DNA of 64,000 bases from Rubrivivax sp. GTDB taxonomy: Bacteria > Pseudomonadota > Gammaproteobacteria > Burkholderiales > Burkholderiaceae_C. The stretch spans positions 1 to 64,000 of the forward strand of contig JALHPF010000003.1 of NCBI GenBank assembly GCA_022842595.1, given 5' to 3'. Made by a program: the position numbers and the translations under genes. This document shows, one piece after another, positions 8,877-23,105 of the stretch. Positions within the stretch are counted from its first letter, which is position 1, and the number at the start of each line of letters is the position of its first letter. The notes beneath the pieces were generated by a model. It was not told the origin of the DNA. It did no database searches and was given only the letters and a program-made list of their open reading frames with translations.

Positions 8877-10934
8877 TCAGGCCGGCAGCTTGAACTGCGC
8901 CACTTCGCCCGCCAGGCCCACGGCCTGGTCGTTCAGCGAGCCGGCGGCGGCCGCCGTCTGTTCCACGAGAGCGGCGTTCTGCTGGGTCACGGTGTCCAGT
9001 TCCTGCACGGCCTTGGCGCTCTGCGCGATGCCGGTGGTCTGCTCGCGGGCACCATTGGCCACCTCGGCCAGCAGTTCACGCACCCGGCGCGAGCTGCCGA
9101 CGATCTCGTCGATGGTCGTGCCGGCATCACGCACCACGCGCGTGCCGCCCTCGACCTGCTCGATGCTGGTCGTGATCAGCGTCTTGATTTCACGCGCTGC
9201 AGCTGCCGAGCGCTGGGCCAGCGCCCGCACCTCCGACGCCACCACGGCGAAGCCACGGCCCTGCTCGCCGGCACGGGCGGCCTCGACCGCCGCATTCAGC
9301 GCCAGGATGTTGGTCTGGAAGGCGATGCCGTCGATCGTGCCGATGATGTCGCCGATGCGGCTGGACGAGCCGTTGATGGCCTGCATCGTCTGCACCACCT
9401 GGCCGATGATCTGGCCGCCGCGCTCCGCCGCCTGGGCGTTGGCGTCGGCGATGCGTGTGGCCTCGCCCACGGTGGATTCGTTGTTGCGCACGGTGACGGC
9501 GATCTGCTCCATCGCCGCCGCCGTCTCTTCCAGGTTGGCCGCCGACTGCTCGGTGCGGCCCGACAGGTCCATCGACGCACCGCTGATCTCGCTGCTGGCG
9601 TGCACGATGCTGTCCGAGGCATTGCGCACCTGGCTGACGATGCGGCGCAGCGAAGCCTGCATCTCGCTGAGGGTGATCATCAGCCGCGCGGCTTCGTCGT
9701 TGCCCCAGGCGCGGGGCCGGGTCGTGAGGTCGCCGTCGCGCATGGCGTCGATGTGGAAGGCCACTTCCTTGAGGCCGCCGTTCAGCACCTTCTGGAAACT
9801 GATGAACAGGTACCAGACGCCGAGCAAGCCCAGCACCAGCACGGCCGTCGTCACCGCGCGCTGCTGCTCGAGCCCGCCAATGCGCACTGCGATCAGCCCG
9901 TCCAGCCGTTCCAGCGTCTTCGTCTGCGATGCCAGCACGACAGCCAGCGCGGCGTCGCCGGCTGCAGCCACCTTCGGCGCCGACTCGCTGGCACCAACCA
10001 AATCGTGGAAGGCATGCAGCTGCTTGCGGGCTTCTTCGACACCGAGCTCGGCGTCGATGGCCGGGTGCACGGTGGCGATCTTCTCCACGGCGGCGAACCA
10101 GCGTTCGTCGGTCATGTCGCCGATCACCTCCAGCGCGGCGACCTGCTTCGAATAGGCGGCCGACGGCTGGTGGCCTTCGATCACGGCCACGGCCATGTCG
10201 CGCATCAGGGCGATCGATTCCGCGACCTGGGGCAAGGCGCCCAGGCTGGCGTCCATCAGGTAGTAGGTGTCGAGGTCGGGGTCCAGCGTCAGGTTCGAGT
10301 GGTCGGTCGACGCGGTGATGAGAGTGACAAAGGCCTTGAGCACGTTGTTGTGCGCTTCGAGCACCTTCTCGATGCCGACTGATGTCGGCGGCAAGGCTTG
10401 CACCGCTTGCAGCAGGGCCGCGTGGGCCTTTTCGGTGGCCAGCTCGGCGCCCATGGCGGCTTGGGCCGCAGCCAGGCGCTTGAGTGCTGCTTCGACAGCA
10501 GTTCGCACTTCGGCATCGTTCGCCGCAGGTTTGCCGGTAGCGGCCGCGCCGACGGCTGCCTTGCGCTGCGCCTGCAGCGCGGGCAGCAGCGGCAGGGTTT
10601 CGCGGGCGTAGGCCACGCCGACACGTTCCTTGGCCGAGAAAGCCACGGCGGCGCCTTTGTCCTTGTAGTAAGTCACGGCCAGCCAGGCGATGGGCACCAT
10701 GAACATCGCCGAGATGACGATGGCCTTGGCGCGGAAGCCGATGGCACGGAACAGCCGGATGCCCGGCGCCCAGATGCCGTGGTAGCGGAAGAACTCGAAC
10801 AGCGGGCTGCCCGCGCTGCTGGCGGACTGTGTACCGGGGCGCTTGTCGATGCCGCTGGTCACGGTGGAGGCGTTGACGCTCATGATGTTGGGTCTGTCGT
10901 CGACCGATTGCAGGCCAAAGCAGGCCTGAGCCAT
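8877..10934 (-). CDS. methyl-accepting chemotaxis protein
   Basis: A 685-residue chemoreceptor. An unusually long cytoplasmic N-terminus (about 65 residues) precedes the first membrane helix (about 67-88). A periplasmic sensor of about 280 residues follows, with a helical pattern and the D-P-D-L-D-T-Y-Y-L-M-D segment seen in many Burkholderiales receptors. The second membrane helix is near 365-385, then HAMP, then the signalling domain with the conserved tip (I-D-G-I-A-F-Q-T-N-I-L-A-L-N-A-A-V-E-A-A-R). There is no C-terminal CheR-binding pentapeptide. Start is uncertain: the ATG at 10934 or an in-frame ATG at 10883; neither has a clear ribosome site. No che genes are nearby. Ligand unknown. 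Confidence 0.92.
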   Translation of the reverse strand: MAQACFGLQSVDDRPNIMSVNASTVTSGIDKRPGTQSASSAGSPLFEFFRYHGIWAPGIRLFRAIGFRAKAIVISAMFMVPIAWLAVTYYKDKGAAVAFSAKERVGVAYARETLPLLPALQAQRKAAVGAAATGKPAANDAEVRTAVEAALKRLAAAQAAMGAELATEKAHAALLQAVQALPPTSVGIEKVLEAHNNVLKAFVTLITASTDHSNLTLDPDLDTYYLMDASLGALPQVAESIALMRDMAVAVIEGHQPSAAYSKQVAALEVIGDMTDERWFAAVEKIATVHPAIDAELGVEEARKQLHAFHDLVGASESAPKVAAAGDAALAVVLASQTKTLERLDGLIAVRIGGLEQQRAVTTAVLVLGLLGVWYLFISFQKVLNGGLKEVAFHIDAMRDGDLTTRPRAWGNDEAARLMITLSEMQASLRRIVSQVRNASDSIVHASSEISGASMDLSGRTEQSAANLEETAAAMEQIAVTVRNNESTVGEATRIADANAQAAERGGQIIGQVVQTMQAINGSSSRIGDIIGTIDGIAFQTNILALNAAVEAARAGEQGRGFAVVASEVRALAQRSAAAAREIKTLITTSIEQVEGGTRVVRDAGTTIDEIVGSSRRVRELLAEVANGAREQTTGIAQSAKAVQELDTVTQQNAALVEQTAAAAGSLNDQAVGLAGEVAQFKLPA

Positions 10935-11034
10935 TGTCGGAACGGTGCCCTTCCAGCTTGAGCGCTATTCGCCCCCTTTCACCGGCCAGTTCTCGTCACC
11001 TGCAATCCATTGCGGGCAGGCTGTGACGCATGCC

Positions 11035-12222
11035 TCAATCATCCTTGCCGGCGGCGGCCCGCACCGCACACCACCAGGCCAGCCCCCCGGCGCCGGCCGC
11101 GGCCAGGAAGAGTGCGGTGTAGCCCAGCCTTTCGATCAGCCACCCCCCACCCACACCCCCCAGCACCCCGGAAAACCCGTAGCCCAGCGTCGTGTACAGC
11201 GCCTGGCCGCGCCCGCGCAGCCGGCCCGGGAAATAGCGCTGCACCAGCTGGATACAGGCCGAATGGTGGCCTGCAAACGTCACCGCATGCGCCAGCTGCG
11301 ACAGCACCAGCAGCGCCAGGCCCAGCGCCGCAGGCCCTGCCGGCAGCAGGTCCTGCCCGGCCAGGGCCACGGCCACGAAGCGCAGCACGGTCACGGCCGC
11401 CACGAGCTTCAGCCAACCATGGGCGCTGAGCCGGTGAAACCAGCTGCCCTGCATCCAGAAGAAGGCGATTTCCACCGCCACGCTTACCGCCCACAGCGCG
11501 CCCACCGTGGCCTTGCCATAACCCAGGTGCACGAGGTAGAGCGAAAAGAAGCTGTACAGGCTGGTGTGGGCCAGCACGGTGAAGAACACCGAGCCGAAGA
11601 ACCAGGCCACCTTGGGCTGGCGCAGCAGCTGCAGCACCGGCGGCGCGGCCTCGTCGTGCTGCACTTCGTCCTGCGTGGCCGGCAGCCGCAGTGCCGCCAG
11701 CAGCAGCAGGGCGTTGACGGCGGCCACGAAGGCCGGGAACACGGCAATGCCCACGCGCTCGAGCAGGGCGCCGAAGCTCGTCACCGACACGATGAAGCCG
11801 ACCGAACCCCAGACCCGCACCCGCCCGTAGCGCTTGGGGTCGACCCCTGTGGCGGTGTTCAGCAGCTGCGCCAGCGTGGCCTCGTACAGCGGAACGACAC
11901 CGCCGTTGGCCAGGAACAGCAGGGCCGTCACCACCGCCACAGGCACCGCTTCGCGCACGCCCAGCAAGCCCAGCGCCGACAGCAGCGCCCCGGCGCAGGC
12001 CAGGCGGATGAGCCCGACACGGCGGCCGCGGTGGTCACCCAGCCAGCCCCAGGCGTAGGGCGCGAATACGCGGGTCCAGCTCTGCAGCGAGGCGATGCCG
12101 CCGATCAGCAGGGTCGAGAAACCCAGCGACTGGAACCACAGCGGTGCATACGGGTTGAACAAGCCCACCGCCGCGAAGTAGGTGCCCGACAGCGCGCCAT
12201 AGGCGGCCAGCGGGGACTTCAT
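11035..12222 (-). CDS. MFS transporter, 3-phenylpropionate-permease-like
   Basis: A 395-residue transporter with about twelve membrane helices. It belongs to the MFS_1-like group that includes HcaT and related permeases: F-N-P-Y-A-P-L-W-F near the first helix and the [12 protein letters not shown] loop between helices 2 and 3 are visible. The substrate is not known. ATG 12222 is chosen: its first bases overlap the aroC stop as ATGA, and the family N-terminus ([12 protein letters not shown]) starts here. It is therefore translationally coupled to aroC, although no link with aromatic amino-acid synthesis is established. Confidence 0.85.
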   Translation of the reverse strand: MKSPLAAYGALSGTYFAAVGLFNPYAPLWFQSLGFSTLLIGGIASLQSWTRVFAPYAWGWLGDHRGRRVGLIRLACAGALLSALGLLGVREAVPVAVVTALLFLANGGVVPLYEATLAQLLNTATGVDPKRYGRVRVWGSVGFIVSVTSFGALLERVGIAVFPAFVAAVNALLLLAALRLPATQDEVQHDEAAPPVLQLLRQPKVAWFFGSVFFTVLAHTSLYSFFSLYLVHLGYGKATVGALWAVSVAVEIAFFWMQGSWFHRLSAHGWLKLVAAVTVLRFVAVALAGQDLLPAGPAALGLALLVLSQLAHAVTFAGHHSACIQLVQRYFPGRLRGRGQALYTTLGYGFSGVLGGVGGGWLIERLGYTALFLAAAGAGGLAWWCAVRAAAGKDD

Positions 12223-13370
12223 TCCTGCGGCTGGCGGCTCGCGGTGGGCGCTTGCGCCGCGTTCGCGCCTTGCCCGGCTTGCGCGGGGATGGCCGGCTGC
12301 GCCAGGTGCACGTCGCCACACTGCGCGCGGTGGCGCAGCGCATGGTCCATCACCACCAGCGCCAGCAGGGCTTCTGCAATGGGCGTGGCGCGGATGCCGA
12401 CGCAGGGGTCGTGGCGGCCGAAGGTCTCGACCACCGAAGGTTCACCCTGGCGGTCGATGCTGCGGCGTGGCGTGCGGATCGAGCTGGTCGGCTTGATGGC
12501 GATGCGCACGACCAGGTCCTGCCCGGTGCTGATGCCGCCAAGCACGCCGCCGGCTTCGTTGGCGGCAAAACCTTCCGGGGTGAGCTCGTCACCGAAGGTG
12601 CTGCCGCGGGCGGCCACGCAGCCGAAGCCGGCGCCGATTTCGACGCCCTTGACGGCGTTCAGGCCCATCATGGCGTAGGCGATGTCGGCGTCGAGCTTGT
12701 CGTACAGCGGCTCGCCCAGCCCTACAGGCACGCCGCGGGCGCGCACCTCGATGCGTGCGCCGCAGCTGTCGCCGGCCTTGCGCAAGGCGTCCATGTGCGC
12801 TTCGAGCTGTGGCACGAGGCCGGCGTTGGCGGCGAAGAAAGGGTTGCGTTCGATCTCGGCTTCGCTCTCGAACGGGATCTCGATCTCGCCCAGCGCGCTC
12901 ATCCAGCCCGTGAACGTGGTGCCGTACTGCTGCTGCAGCCACTTGCGCGCGACCGCGCCCGCGGCCACCGTAGGCGCGGTCAGCCGGGCGCTGCTGCGGC
13001 CGCCGCCGCGCGGGTCGCGCAGGCCGTACTTGCGCCAGTAGGTGTAGTCGGCGTGGCCCGGGCGGAAGGTGTCGAGGATGTTGCCGTAGTCGCGGCTGCG
13101 CTGGTCGGTGTTGCGGATGAGCAGCGCGATCGGCGTGCCGGTGGTCAGGCCCTCGAACAGGCCGGACAGGATTTCCACCGCGTCGGCCTCGTTGCGCTGG
13201 GTCACATGGCGGCTGGTGCCCGGACGGCGGCGGTCGAGTTCACGCTGGATGTCGGCCTCGGTGAGTGCCAGCCCCGGCGGGCAGCCGTCGATGACGCAAC
13301 CAATGGCCGGGCCGTGGCTTTCGCCGAAGTTGGTGACGCGAAAGAGTTCGCCGAAGGTGCTTCCAGACAT
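12219..13370 (-). CDS. aroC: chorismate synthase
   Basis: AroC converts 5-enolpyruvylshikimate-3-phosphate to chorismate, the last common step to Phe, Tyr, Trp, folate and quinones, using reduced FMN. The 383-residue product carries the family signatures G-E-S-H-G-P-A-I-G (about 16-24), the [10 protein letters not shown] segment, [14 protein letters not shown] and [11 protein letters not shown]. The C-terminus has about 25 extra residues rich in Ala, Gln and Pro beyond the normal end near [10 protein letters not shown]; this tail ends in the overlap with the MFS gene. The gene diverges from the gene at 13483. Confidence 0.97.
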   Translation of the reverse strand: MSGSTFGELFRVTNFGESHGPAIGCVIDGCPPGLALTEADIQRELDRRRPGTSRHVTQRNEADAVEILSGLFEGLTTGTPIALLIRNTDQRSRDYGNILDTFRPGHADYTYWRKYGLRDPRGGGRSSARLTAPTVAAGAVARKWLQQQYGTTFTGWMSALGEIEIPFESEAEIERNPFFAANAGLVPQLEAHMDALRKAGDSCGARIEVRARGVPVGLGEPLYDKLDADIAYAMMGLNAVKGVEIGAGFGCVAARGSTFGDELTPEGFAANEAGGVLGGISTGQDLVVRIAIKPTSSIRTPRRSIDRQGEPSVVETFGRHDPCVGIRATPIAEALLALVVMDHALRHRAQCGDVHLAQPAIPAQAGQGANAAQAPTASRQPQE

Positions 13371-13482
13371 TCATGGCATTGTAGGCAGCGCTGGCAACCG
13401 GACGGCTTGCCCGCCTACAGACGCAAGCCCGCTGCAGCGCCACCATTGGCCTCAGTGCAACGTGGAGCGTAGAGTGGACAAG

Positions 13483-14472
13483 ATGCAAACAGGACGCCGA
13501 CGGAAAAGCTGCCTGGCGGCCTGGGCGTGCCTGTCCCTGGCCATGCCGCTGGCGGCCGCAGCACAAACCCCGGCGTCACCGAGCCCGCCACCCCAGCCTG
13601 CTGAAACGATGATGGGCGAAGCTGCGGAATCCACGCAGCGCGCGGCCCGCTCCACCGCCGAATGGCTGGCCCGCAGTGTCGACAGCTGGTTCGGCGACCA
13701 GCCTTTCGAGGACGGCGGCCGGGTCACCAATGGCCGGTTCGACGTGAGCCTGTTCCACCGCCAGGACCAGGGTGCGAGTCTCGACGTGCGCTTCGATGCA
13801 CGCTTTCGCCTGCCCAACCTGGAAAAGCGGGCTTACCTGTTCATCGGCCGCGACGATCGGCGCGAAGCCATCCAGGACACACCCGATGCCGCGTCGTTGC
13901 GGCGGCGGCTGCTGGCCGAAGAGCGCGACGACCGGTCGTTCCTGGCCGGGTTGGGCCTGAGCCTGGCCGATTCCGTCGACCTGCGCGTGGGTCTCAGTGC
14001 TCGCGCCGAACCCTACGCCCAGGCCCGTTGGCGCAAGCGCTGGAATCCCACCGAGGCGCAGTTCATCGAGCTGCGCGAGACCTTGTTCGTGACGCGTCCC
14101 GACCGACTGGGTTCGACCACGGCTTTGAGCTATGAAGTGCGGGTATCGCCGCGATGGACGCTACGCTGGCTGAATGCCGCCACCATCACCGAGGTGTCCA
14201 GGAACTTCGAGTGGTCCAGCAGCTTCGGCGCGCTGCGATTCCTGAGCGGCGAACGCGTCGTCACTGCCGAAGTGGTGTTCGCGGGCGACGGCACGCGCGG
14301 CACGGGCCTGGGTTACTCAGACGCCGGGGTGCTGCTGAAGTGGGAACAGCCGGTCTACAAGGACTGGCTGCGCGGCGAAATCGTCGCCGGCCACTTCTGG
14401 CCACGGCCCGACGCCCAGAGCGAACGCGGGCGGGCCTGGGCGCTGGGCACCAGCCTGAAGATGCAGTTCTAG
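13483..14472 (+). CDS. exported outer-membrane-like protein of unknown function
   Basis: A 329-residue protein that I do not recognise by name. It has a typical signal peptide (R-R-R-K then a hydrophobic core and A-A-A-A-Q near residue 27), a short Pro/Ser-rich stretch, and a helical segment around S-T-Q-R-A-A-R-S-T-A-E-W-L. The rest alternates polar and hydrophobic residues as in beta strands and ends in Phe after L-G-T-S-L-K-M-Q-F, the classic C-terminal signature of outer-membrane barrels. The start could instead be GTG at 13474, which has GGAG 6 bases before it; the three extra residues do not change the signal peptide. It diverges from aroC and converges with the CBS gene. Confidence 0.68.
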   Translation: MQTGRRRKSCLAAWACLSLAMPLAAAAQTPASPSPPPQPAETMMGEAAESTQRAARSTAEWLARSVDSWFGDQPFEDGGRVTNGRFDVSLFHRQDQGASLDVRFDARFRLPNLEKRAYLFIGRDDRREAIQDTPDAASLRRRLLAEERDDRSFLAGLGLSLADSVDLRVGLSARAEPYAQARWRKRWNPTEAQFIELRETLFVTRPDRLGSTTALSYEVRVSPRWTLRWLNAATITEVSRNFEWSSSFGALRFLSGERVVTAEVVFAGDGTRGTGLGYSDAGVLLKWEQPVYKDWLRGEIVAGHFWPRPDAQSERGRAWALGTSLKMQF

Positions 14473-14476
14473 GCGT

Positions 14477-14502
14477 CGCAGGCCGTCAGCTGCCGGCCTG
14501 CG
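14477..14502. terminator. 9-bp inverted repeat at convergent gene ends
   Basis: CGCAGGCCG and its exact complement, 8 bases apart, sit between the stop of the outer-membrane-like gene and the stop of the CBS gene and cover the latter's stop codon. No T-run follows on either strand. It is placed to end both transcripts. Confidence 0.45.
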
Positions 14503-14941
14503 CGTCCTCGCCGGGCCAGTCGCGGATGTAGGCCTTGAGCATCTTGTTCTCGAAGTCCTGGGCGTCGACCACGGTCTTGGCGACGTCGTAGAACGAAATG
14601 ACGCCCATCAGCGTGCGCTGGTCCAGCACCGGCATGTAGCGGGCGTGGCGCTGCAGCATCATGCGCCGCACTTCGTCGACACCGGTTTCCGGCGTGCAGG
14701 TGAGTGGTGCGTCGTCCATCACCGAACGCACGTGGCGGCTGCCCAGACTGCCGCCGCCGGCGACGACCGCGCTGATGACCTCGCGAAAGGTCAACATGCC
14801 AGCCACGTCGCCATGCTCCATGACGACCAGCGAACCGATGTCGAGTTCGGCCATGGTGGTGACGGCCTGCAGCAGCGGCTGGTCGGGTGACACGGTGTAG
14901 AGCGTGTTGCCCTTGACGCGCAGGATGTCGGTGACTTTCAT
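14486..14941 (-). CDS. CBS-domain pair protein
   Basis: A 151-residue protein made of two CBS motifs and nothing else. The first spans about 5-60 (T-V-S-P-D-Q-P-L-L-Q-A-V, then G-D-V-A-G-M-L-T-F-R-E-V), the second about 75-130 (C-T-P-E-T-G-V-D-E-V, then L-M-G-V-I-S-F-Y-D-V-A-K). Such pairs bind adenosine nucleotides and act as energy or redox sensors for partner proteins; the partner here is unknown. ATG 14941 is chosen because the CBS fold begins directly (M-K-V-T-D-I-L) and the longer frame runs into the promoter region of the divergent sulfhydrylase gene 50 bp away. Confidence 0.88.
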   Translation of the reverse strand: MKVTDILRVKGNTLYTVSPDQPLLQAVTTMAELDIGSLVVMEHGDVAGMLTFREVISAVVAGGGSLGSRHVRSVMDDAPLTCTPETGVDEVRRMMLQRHARYMPVLDQRTLMGVISFYDVAKTVVDAQDFENKMLKAYIRDWPGEDAQAGS

Positions 14942-14991
14942 GCGGTCAATATAGCCCACAATGCTTTGAAAAGACGGCTCAGGAGACCCCC

Positions 14992-16293
14992 ATGCCAGGT
15001 GCTGGCGACCCCGCATTCGACACCCTGGCGCTGCATGCCGGCGCCGCGCCCGACCCGGCCACCGGTGCACGCGCCCTGCCCATCCACCTGAGCACCAGCT
15101 TCGTCTTCGAAAGCAGCGAACACGCTGCCAGCCTGTTCAACCTGGAACGCTCAGGGCACGTCTACAGCCGCATCAGCAACCCCACCAATGCGGTGCTGGA
15201 AGAACGCATCGCGGCGCTGGAAGGCGGCTGCGGCGCCATCGCCACGGCCAGCGGCCAGGCGGCGCTGCACCTGGCCATCTGCACCATTGCCGGGGCCGGC
15301 CATCACATCGTCGCCAGCCGCGCGCTGTACGGCGGCAGCCACAACCTGCTGCACTACACGCTGGCGCGCTTCGGCATCACGACCACCTTCGTGGCACCGG
15401 GTGACGTCGACGCCTGGCGTGCGGCCATCCGCCCAGAAACCCGCCTGCTGTTTGGCGAAACCCTGGGCAACCCGGGGCTGGACGTGCTGGACATCCCGCG
15501 CGTGGCTGCCGTGGCGCACGACGCCGGGCTGCCGCTGCTGGTGGACAGCACCTTCACCACACCCTGGCTGATGAAGCCTTTCGAGCATGGCGCCGACCTC
15601 GTCTTCCATTCCGCGACCAAGTTCCTGTCGGGCCATGGCACGGTCGTGGCCGGGGTGCTGGTCGACGGCGGGCGCTTCGACTGGGACCGATCGGGAAAAT
15701 TCCCCGAACTCACCGAGCCCTACGCCGGCTTTCACGGCATGGTGTTCAGCGAAGAAAGCACCGAGGGCGGCTTCCTGCTGCGCGCCCGCCGCGAAGGCCT
15801 GCGCGACTTCGGCGCCTGCCTCAGCCCGCACAGCGCTTGGCTGGTGCTGCAGGGCATCGAGACGCTGCCGCTGCGCATGGCGCGGCATGTCGAGAACACC
15901 CGCAAAGTGGTGAGCTTCCTCGCCAGCCACCCGATGGTGGCGCGTGTGGGCTACCCCGAGCTGGAAAATCACGCCAGTCATGCGCTGTGCAGGCAGCTGC
16001 TGCCACGTGGTGCGGGGGCGGTGTTCAGCTTCGACCTGAAGGGCAGCCGCAGGCAAGGCAGTGCCTTCATCGAGGCACTGAAGCTGTTTTCGCATCTGGC
16101 GAACGTGGGCGACTGCCGCAGCCTCGTCATCCACCCCGCCAGTACCACGCATTTCCGCATGGACGACGCGGCCCTGGTGGCGGCCGGCATCACGCCTGGA
16201 ACGATCCGTCTGAGCATCGGTCTGGAAGATGCCGACGACCTGATCGACGACCTGAAGCGCGCCTTCAAAGTGGCCGAAAGGGCCGGCACATGA
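14992..16293 (+). CDS. metY: O-acetylhomoserine sulfhydrylase (Cys/Met metabolism PLP enzyme)
   Basis: A 433-residue PLP enzyme of the Cys/Met metabolism family. O-acetylhomoserine sulfhydrylase joins sulfide to O-acetylhomoserine to make homocysteine for methionine. The family order is clear: Y-S-R-I-S-N-P-T near residue 60, S-G-Q-A-A near 90, L-Y-G-G-S-H-N near 107, and the PLP lysine Lys210 in H-S-A-T-K-F-L-S-G-H-G. The longer length (about 430 rather than 390) and the insertion before L-T-E-P-Y-A-G-F-H-G fit the MetY group better than MetZ or MetB. AGGAG lies 7 bases before the ATG. Its stop overlaps the start of the hydrolase gene as ATGA, so the two are coupled. Confidence 0.88.
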   Translation: MPGAGDPAFDTLALHAGAAPDPATGARALPIHLSTSFVFESSEHAASLFNLERSGHVYSRISNPTNAVLEERIAALEGGCGAIATASGQAALHLAICTIAGAGHHIVASRALYGGSHNLLHYTLARFGITTTFVAPGDVDAWRAAIRPETRLLFGETLGNPGLDVLDIPRVAAVAHDAGLPLLVDSTFTTPWLMKPFEHGADLVFHSATKFLSGHGTVVAGVLVDGGRFDWDRSGKFPELTEPYAGFHGMVFSEESTEGGFLLRARREGLRDFGACLSPHSAWLVLQGIETLPLRMARHVENTRKVVSFLASHPMVARVGYPELENHASHALCRQLLPRGAGAVFSFDLKGSRRQGSAFIEALKLFSHLANVGDCRSLVIHPASTTHFRMDDAALVAAGITPGTIRLSIGLEDADDLIDDLKRAFKVAERAGT

Positions 16294-17099
16294 AGCTCGT
16301 CGTTGACGGCCGCCAGGCGTATGCCTACACCGGCGGCAAACCCTTCGACCCCACCCTGCCCTGCATCGTCTTCGTGCACGGCGCGCTCAACGACCACAGC
16401 GTCTTCACGCTGCTGGCGCGCTGGTTCGCTCACCACGGCCACGCCGTGTTGGCGGTCGACCTGCCCGGCCACCGCCGCAGTGCCGGCCCGCCATTGCAGA
16501 GCGTCGAAGAAATGGCCAGCTGGCTGCTGGCGCTGCTGGACGCCGCCAGTGTGCAGCGCGCCGTGCTGGCCGGGCACAGCATGGGTTCACTGATAGCGCT
16601 GGAAGCCGCGGGCCGCGCGCCCGAACGCGCCACGCAGCTGTGGATGCTGGGCACGGCCTACCCGATGAAGGTGTCCCCCGCCTTGTTGCAGGCTTCGCTG
16701 GAAACCCCACTGGCGGCGATCGACATGGTGGTGGCCTGGTCGATCTCGACGCTGGCCTCCAAGCCCTCGTACCCGAGCCCGGGCGTCTGGCTGCATGGCG
16801 CCTACCGCAGGCTGATGCAGCAGGTGCTGCAGGGCGAGGCTGCTGGCGGCAGCCCCATCTTCCACACCGACTTCTCGGCATGCAGCGCCTATGCCGGCGC
16901 CGAAGCCGCGGCCACGCGGGTGGCCTGCCCCGTCCACCTGGTGCTGGGCACGGCCGACCAGATGACGCAGCCGCGAGCCGCGGCAGGCCTGGCGCAGATG
17001 CTCAAGGCGACCGTGCACCGCGTGCCGGCAGGCCATTCGCTGATGGCCGAGGCGCCCGACGCGGTGCTGGCAGCGTTGCGGCAGGCGCTTGCTGCGTAG
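16290..17099 (+). CDS. alpha/beta hydrolase
   Basis: A 269-residue alpha/beta-hydrolase-fold protein. The oxyanion region F-V-H-G-A-L-N-D-H lies near residue 30, the nucleophile elbow G-H-S-M-G places the catalytic Ser at 97, an acid is likely in V-L-G-T-A-D-Q-M-T and the His in P-A-G-H-S-L-M-A-E-A-P near the end. Esterases, lactonases and C-C hydrolases share this layout, so the substrate is open. The ATG overlaps the metY stop by 4 bp. A homoserine O-acetyltransferase role is unlikely: the protein is too short and lacks that family's signatures. The 197 bp after it hold no gene, only a modest hairpin (17107-17128). Confidence 0.85.
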   Translation: MKLVVDGRQAYAYTGGKPFDPTLPCIVFVHGALNDHSVFTLLARWFAHHGHAVLAVDLPGHRRSAGPPLQSVEEMASWLLALLDAASVQRAVLAGHSMGSLIALEAAGRAPERATQLWMLGTAYPMKVSPALLQASLETPLAAIDMVVAWSISTLASKPSYPSPGVWLHGAYRRLMQQVLQGEAAGGSPIFHTDFSACSAYAGAEAAATRVACPVHLVLGTADQMTQPRAAAGLAQMLKATVHRVPAGHSLMAEAPDAVLAALRQALAA

Positions 17100-17296
17100 C
17101 GTCGAAGGCGCGTCTTTGCGATCGCGCCATCGCGGGTGTGGCCCTCGACGACAGAACGCTGCCGGACCTGTTGGGACAGGGTAGCCCCCGGCCTGAAGCT
17201 GAATTCCCGCCCACCAGATTGCTCGCCACAAAGCCTATTGTCGTATCGATATGCAGAACGTGGACTTGAGCCCTCCAGTCGAAGCAAGCGGCGGGT

Positions 17297-21589
<4,293 letters not shown>

Positions 21590-21830
21590 GCGTCGCAATG
21601 TAAACGAAGGGCATGTGCTGACACCATCCGGAGAAGCGGTCGAAAGACACGGACGGACCGGGGCGATGCGGCAGTCGGATCGGGGGGATGACCGCGATGA
21701 CGTTCAGAGTGCCGGTAAGCTGCTGGAAGGTTTCGACGGCTGCCGGGTTCGGACATTGGCTGCGACCCAGCGCGGAGGTCCCTCCCGCGCGCTGCAGATC
21801 GCGCGCCCGCAATTGCCGCCCGCCGGCCTC

Positions 21831-23087
21831 CTATCGCCCGAGCACTGCGGCCAGGGTGATGCGGTCGAACTGCGCAGCGCCGCGAAACGCGGCCGTGGCC
21901 GCGCTGGGGGGTACGAGCAGGGCGTCGGCCAGCGCTGCCACGCTGGTCATTGCCGGATCGCACAAGAGCACCAGCCTCGGGGTTTCGTCGCCCGGGGGCT
22001 CGTTGATCTCCTGCACCCAGTCGATGCGGGCCAGGGCCTCGATCACGGGCTCTAGTTGCAGGGGGTCTGCACGCAACGCGATCGCCAGCCTTGCCAGCGA
22101 CAAGCCGCGCTGTGGCGTTTCGCGCACCGCAGCCAGGCGCTTCAGCAGCGCCAGCGCGATCTCGAAGCGGTAGCCCGGCGTCGGCGGCCTGCGCACCACG
22201 CGCATCTGCAAGCTGGGCGCATAGGCCGCGATCACCGCGCCGAGCAGAACGATCACCCAGACCAGATAGATCCACAGCAGCAGGATCGGCGCAGTGGCGA
22301 AGGCGCCGTACATCACCGAATAGGTGGGCACCGTCTGCACATACCAGCCCAGCGCGGCCTTGGCGCCTTCGAAGGCCAGGGCCACGAAGAGCGCACCCGA
22401 CCAGGCATGGCGCCAGCGCACCGGCGTGTTCGGCACGTAGTGGTACAGCGCGGCGGCAGCCCCTGCCAGCAGCAGGAATTCGAGCAGGTTCAACAGCAGG
22501 GTGACACCACCCGGCAACGTCGACACCAGCCCGCGGTTGGCCGACAGTGCATACGACGTGACCGACAGGCTCACGCCCAGCGCCAGCGGCCCCAGCGTCA
22601 GTGCCGCCCAGTAGACGAGGATGCGCTGCGCCAGAGAACGCGCCTTGCGTACCCGCCAGATGGCGTTCAGCGTGCGGTCGATGGTCAGCACCAGGGCCAG
22701 CGCCGTGGCCACCAGCAGCAACAGGCCGGCAGTGCCCATGCGGCTGGCCTGGGCGGCGAACTGCGTGAGCCAGCGCATCACCTGCACGGCGATGTCGGCG
22801 GGCACCAGGCTCTGCAGGAAGTACTTCTGCAGCGCCACCTGGAACGACGCGAACATCGGGAACGCCGAAAACACCGCCAGCATCACCGTGACCAGGGGCA
22901 CCAGGGCAATGAGGGTGGTGAAGGTCAGGCTGCCGGCGGTCAGGCCCAGGCGGTCTTCACGGAAACGCTCGCGCAGGGTGCGCAGGGTCTCGAACCAGGG
23001 CCAGTTGCGCAGCGTCGTGAGCAGCTCGGCGGCGCGCTCGGACAGGGCGTCGCGCCAAGCCACCCTGCTGGTGGGGTGCATGCTCAT
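21831..23087 (-). CDS. YihY-family membrane protein with C-terminal extension
   Basis: A 418-residue YihY family protein, the longer of two in this window. The membrane part (about residues 30-295) has the family start F-R-E-D-R-L-G-L-T-A-G-S-L-T-F-T-T-L-I-A-L-V-P and about six hydrophobic helices, with W-I-Y-L-V-W-V-I-V-L-L-G-A near the end. A soluble C-terminal part of about 110 residues follows (A-L-A-L-L-K-R-L, then L-L-C-D-P), with a winged-helix-like pattern that longer YihY members often have. ATG 23087 is chosen because only 18 bp separate it from the divergent DUF2069 gene. Function of the family is unsettled. Confidence 0.87.
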   Translation of the reverse strand: MSMHPTSRVAWRDALSERAAELLTTLRNWPWFETLRTLRERFREDRLGLTAGSLTFTTLIALVPLVTVMLAVFSAFPMFASFQVALQKYFLQSLVPADIAVQVMRWLTQFAAQASRMGTAGLLLLVATALALVLTIDRTLNAIWRVRKARSLAQRILVYWAALTLGPLALGVSLSVTSYALSANRGLVSTLPGGVTLLLNLLEFLLLAGAAAALYHYVPNTPVRWRHAWSGALFVALAFEGAKAALGWYVQTVPTYSVMYGAFATAPILLLWIYLVWVIVLLGAVIAAYAPSLQMRVVRRPPTPGYRFEIALALLKRLAAVRETPQRGLSLARLAIALRADPLQLEPVIEALARIDWVQEINEPPGDETPRLVLLCDPAMTSVAALADALLVPPSAATAAFRGAAQFDRITLAAVLGR

Positions 23088-23105
23088 GGTGTCTATGATG
23101 CCAGC

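Noticed and set aside
6187..10155. A 1322-codon open frame on the plus strand opposite the efflux operon and chemoreceptor.
   Set aside because: It is antisense to three clear genes, has low-complexity Arg/Ala/His-rich sequence and no domain. High GC content keeps stop codons rare opposite real genes.
16290..17099. Homoserine O-acetyltransferase (MetX) for the hydrolase coupled to metY.
   Set aside because: MetX proteins are about 370 residues with their own signatures; this one is 269 residues with a plain hydrolase layout.
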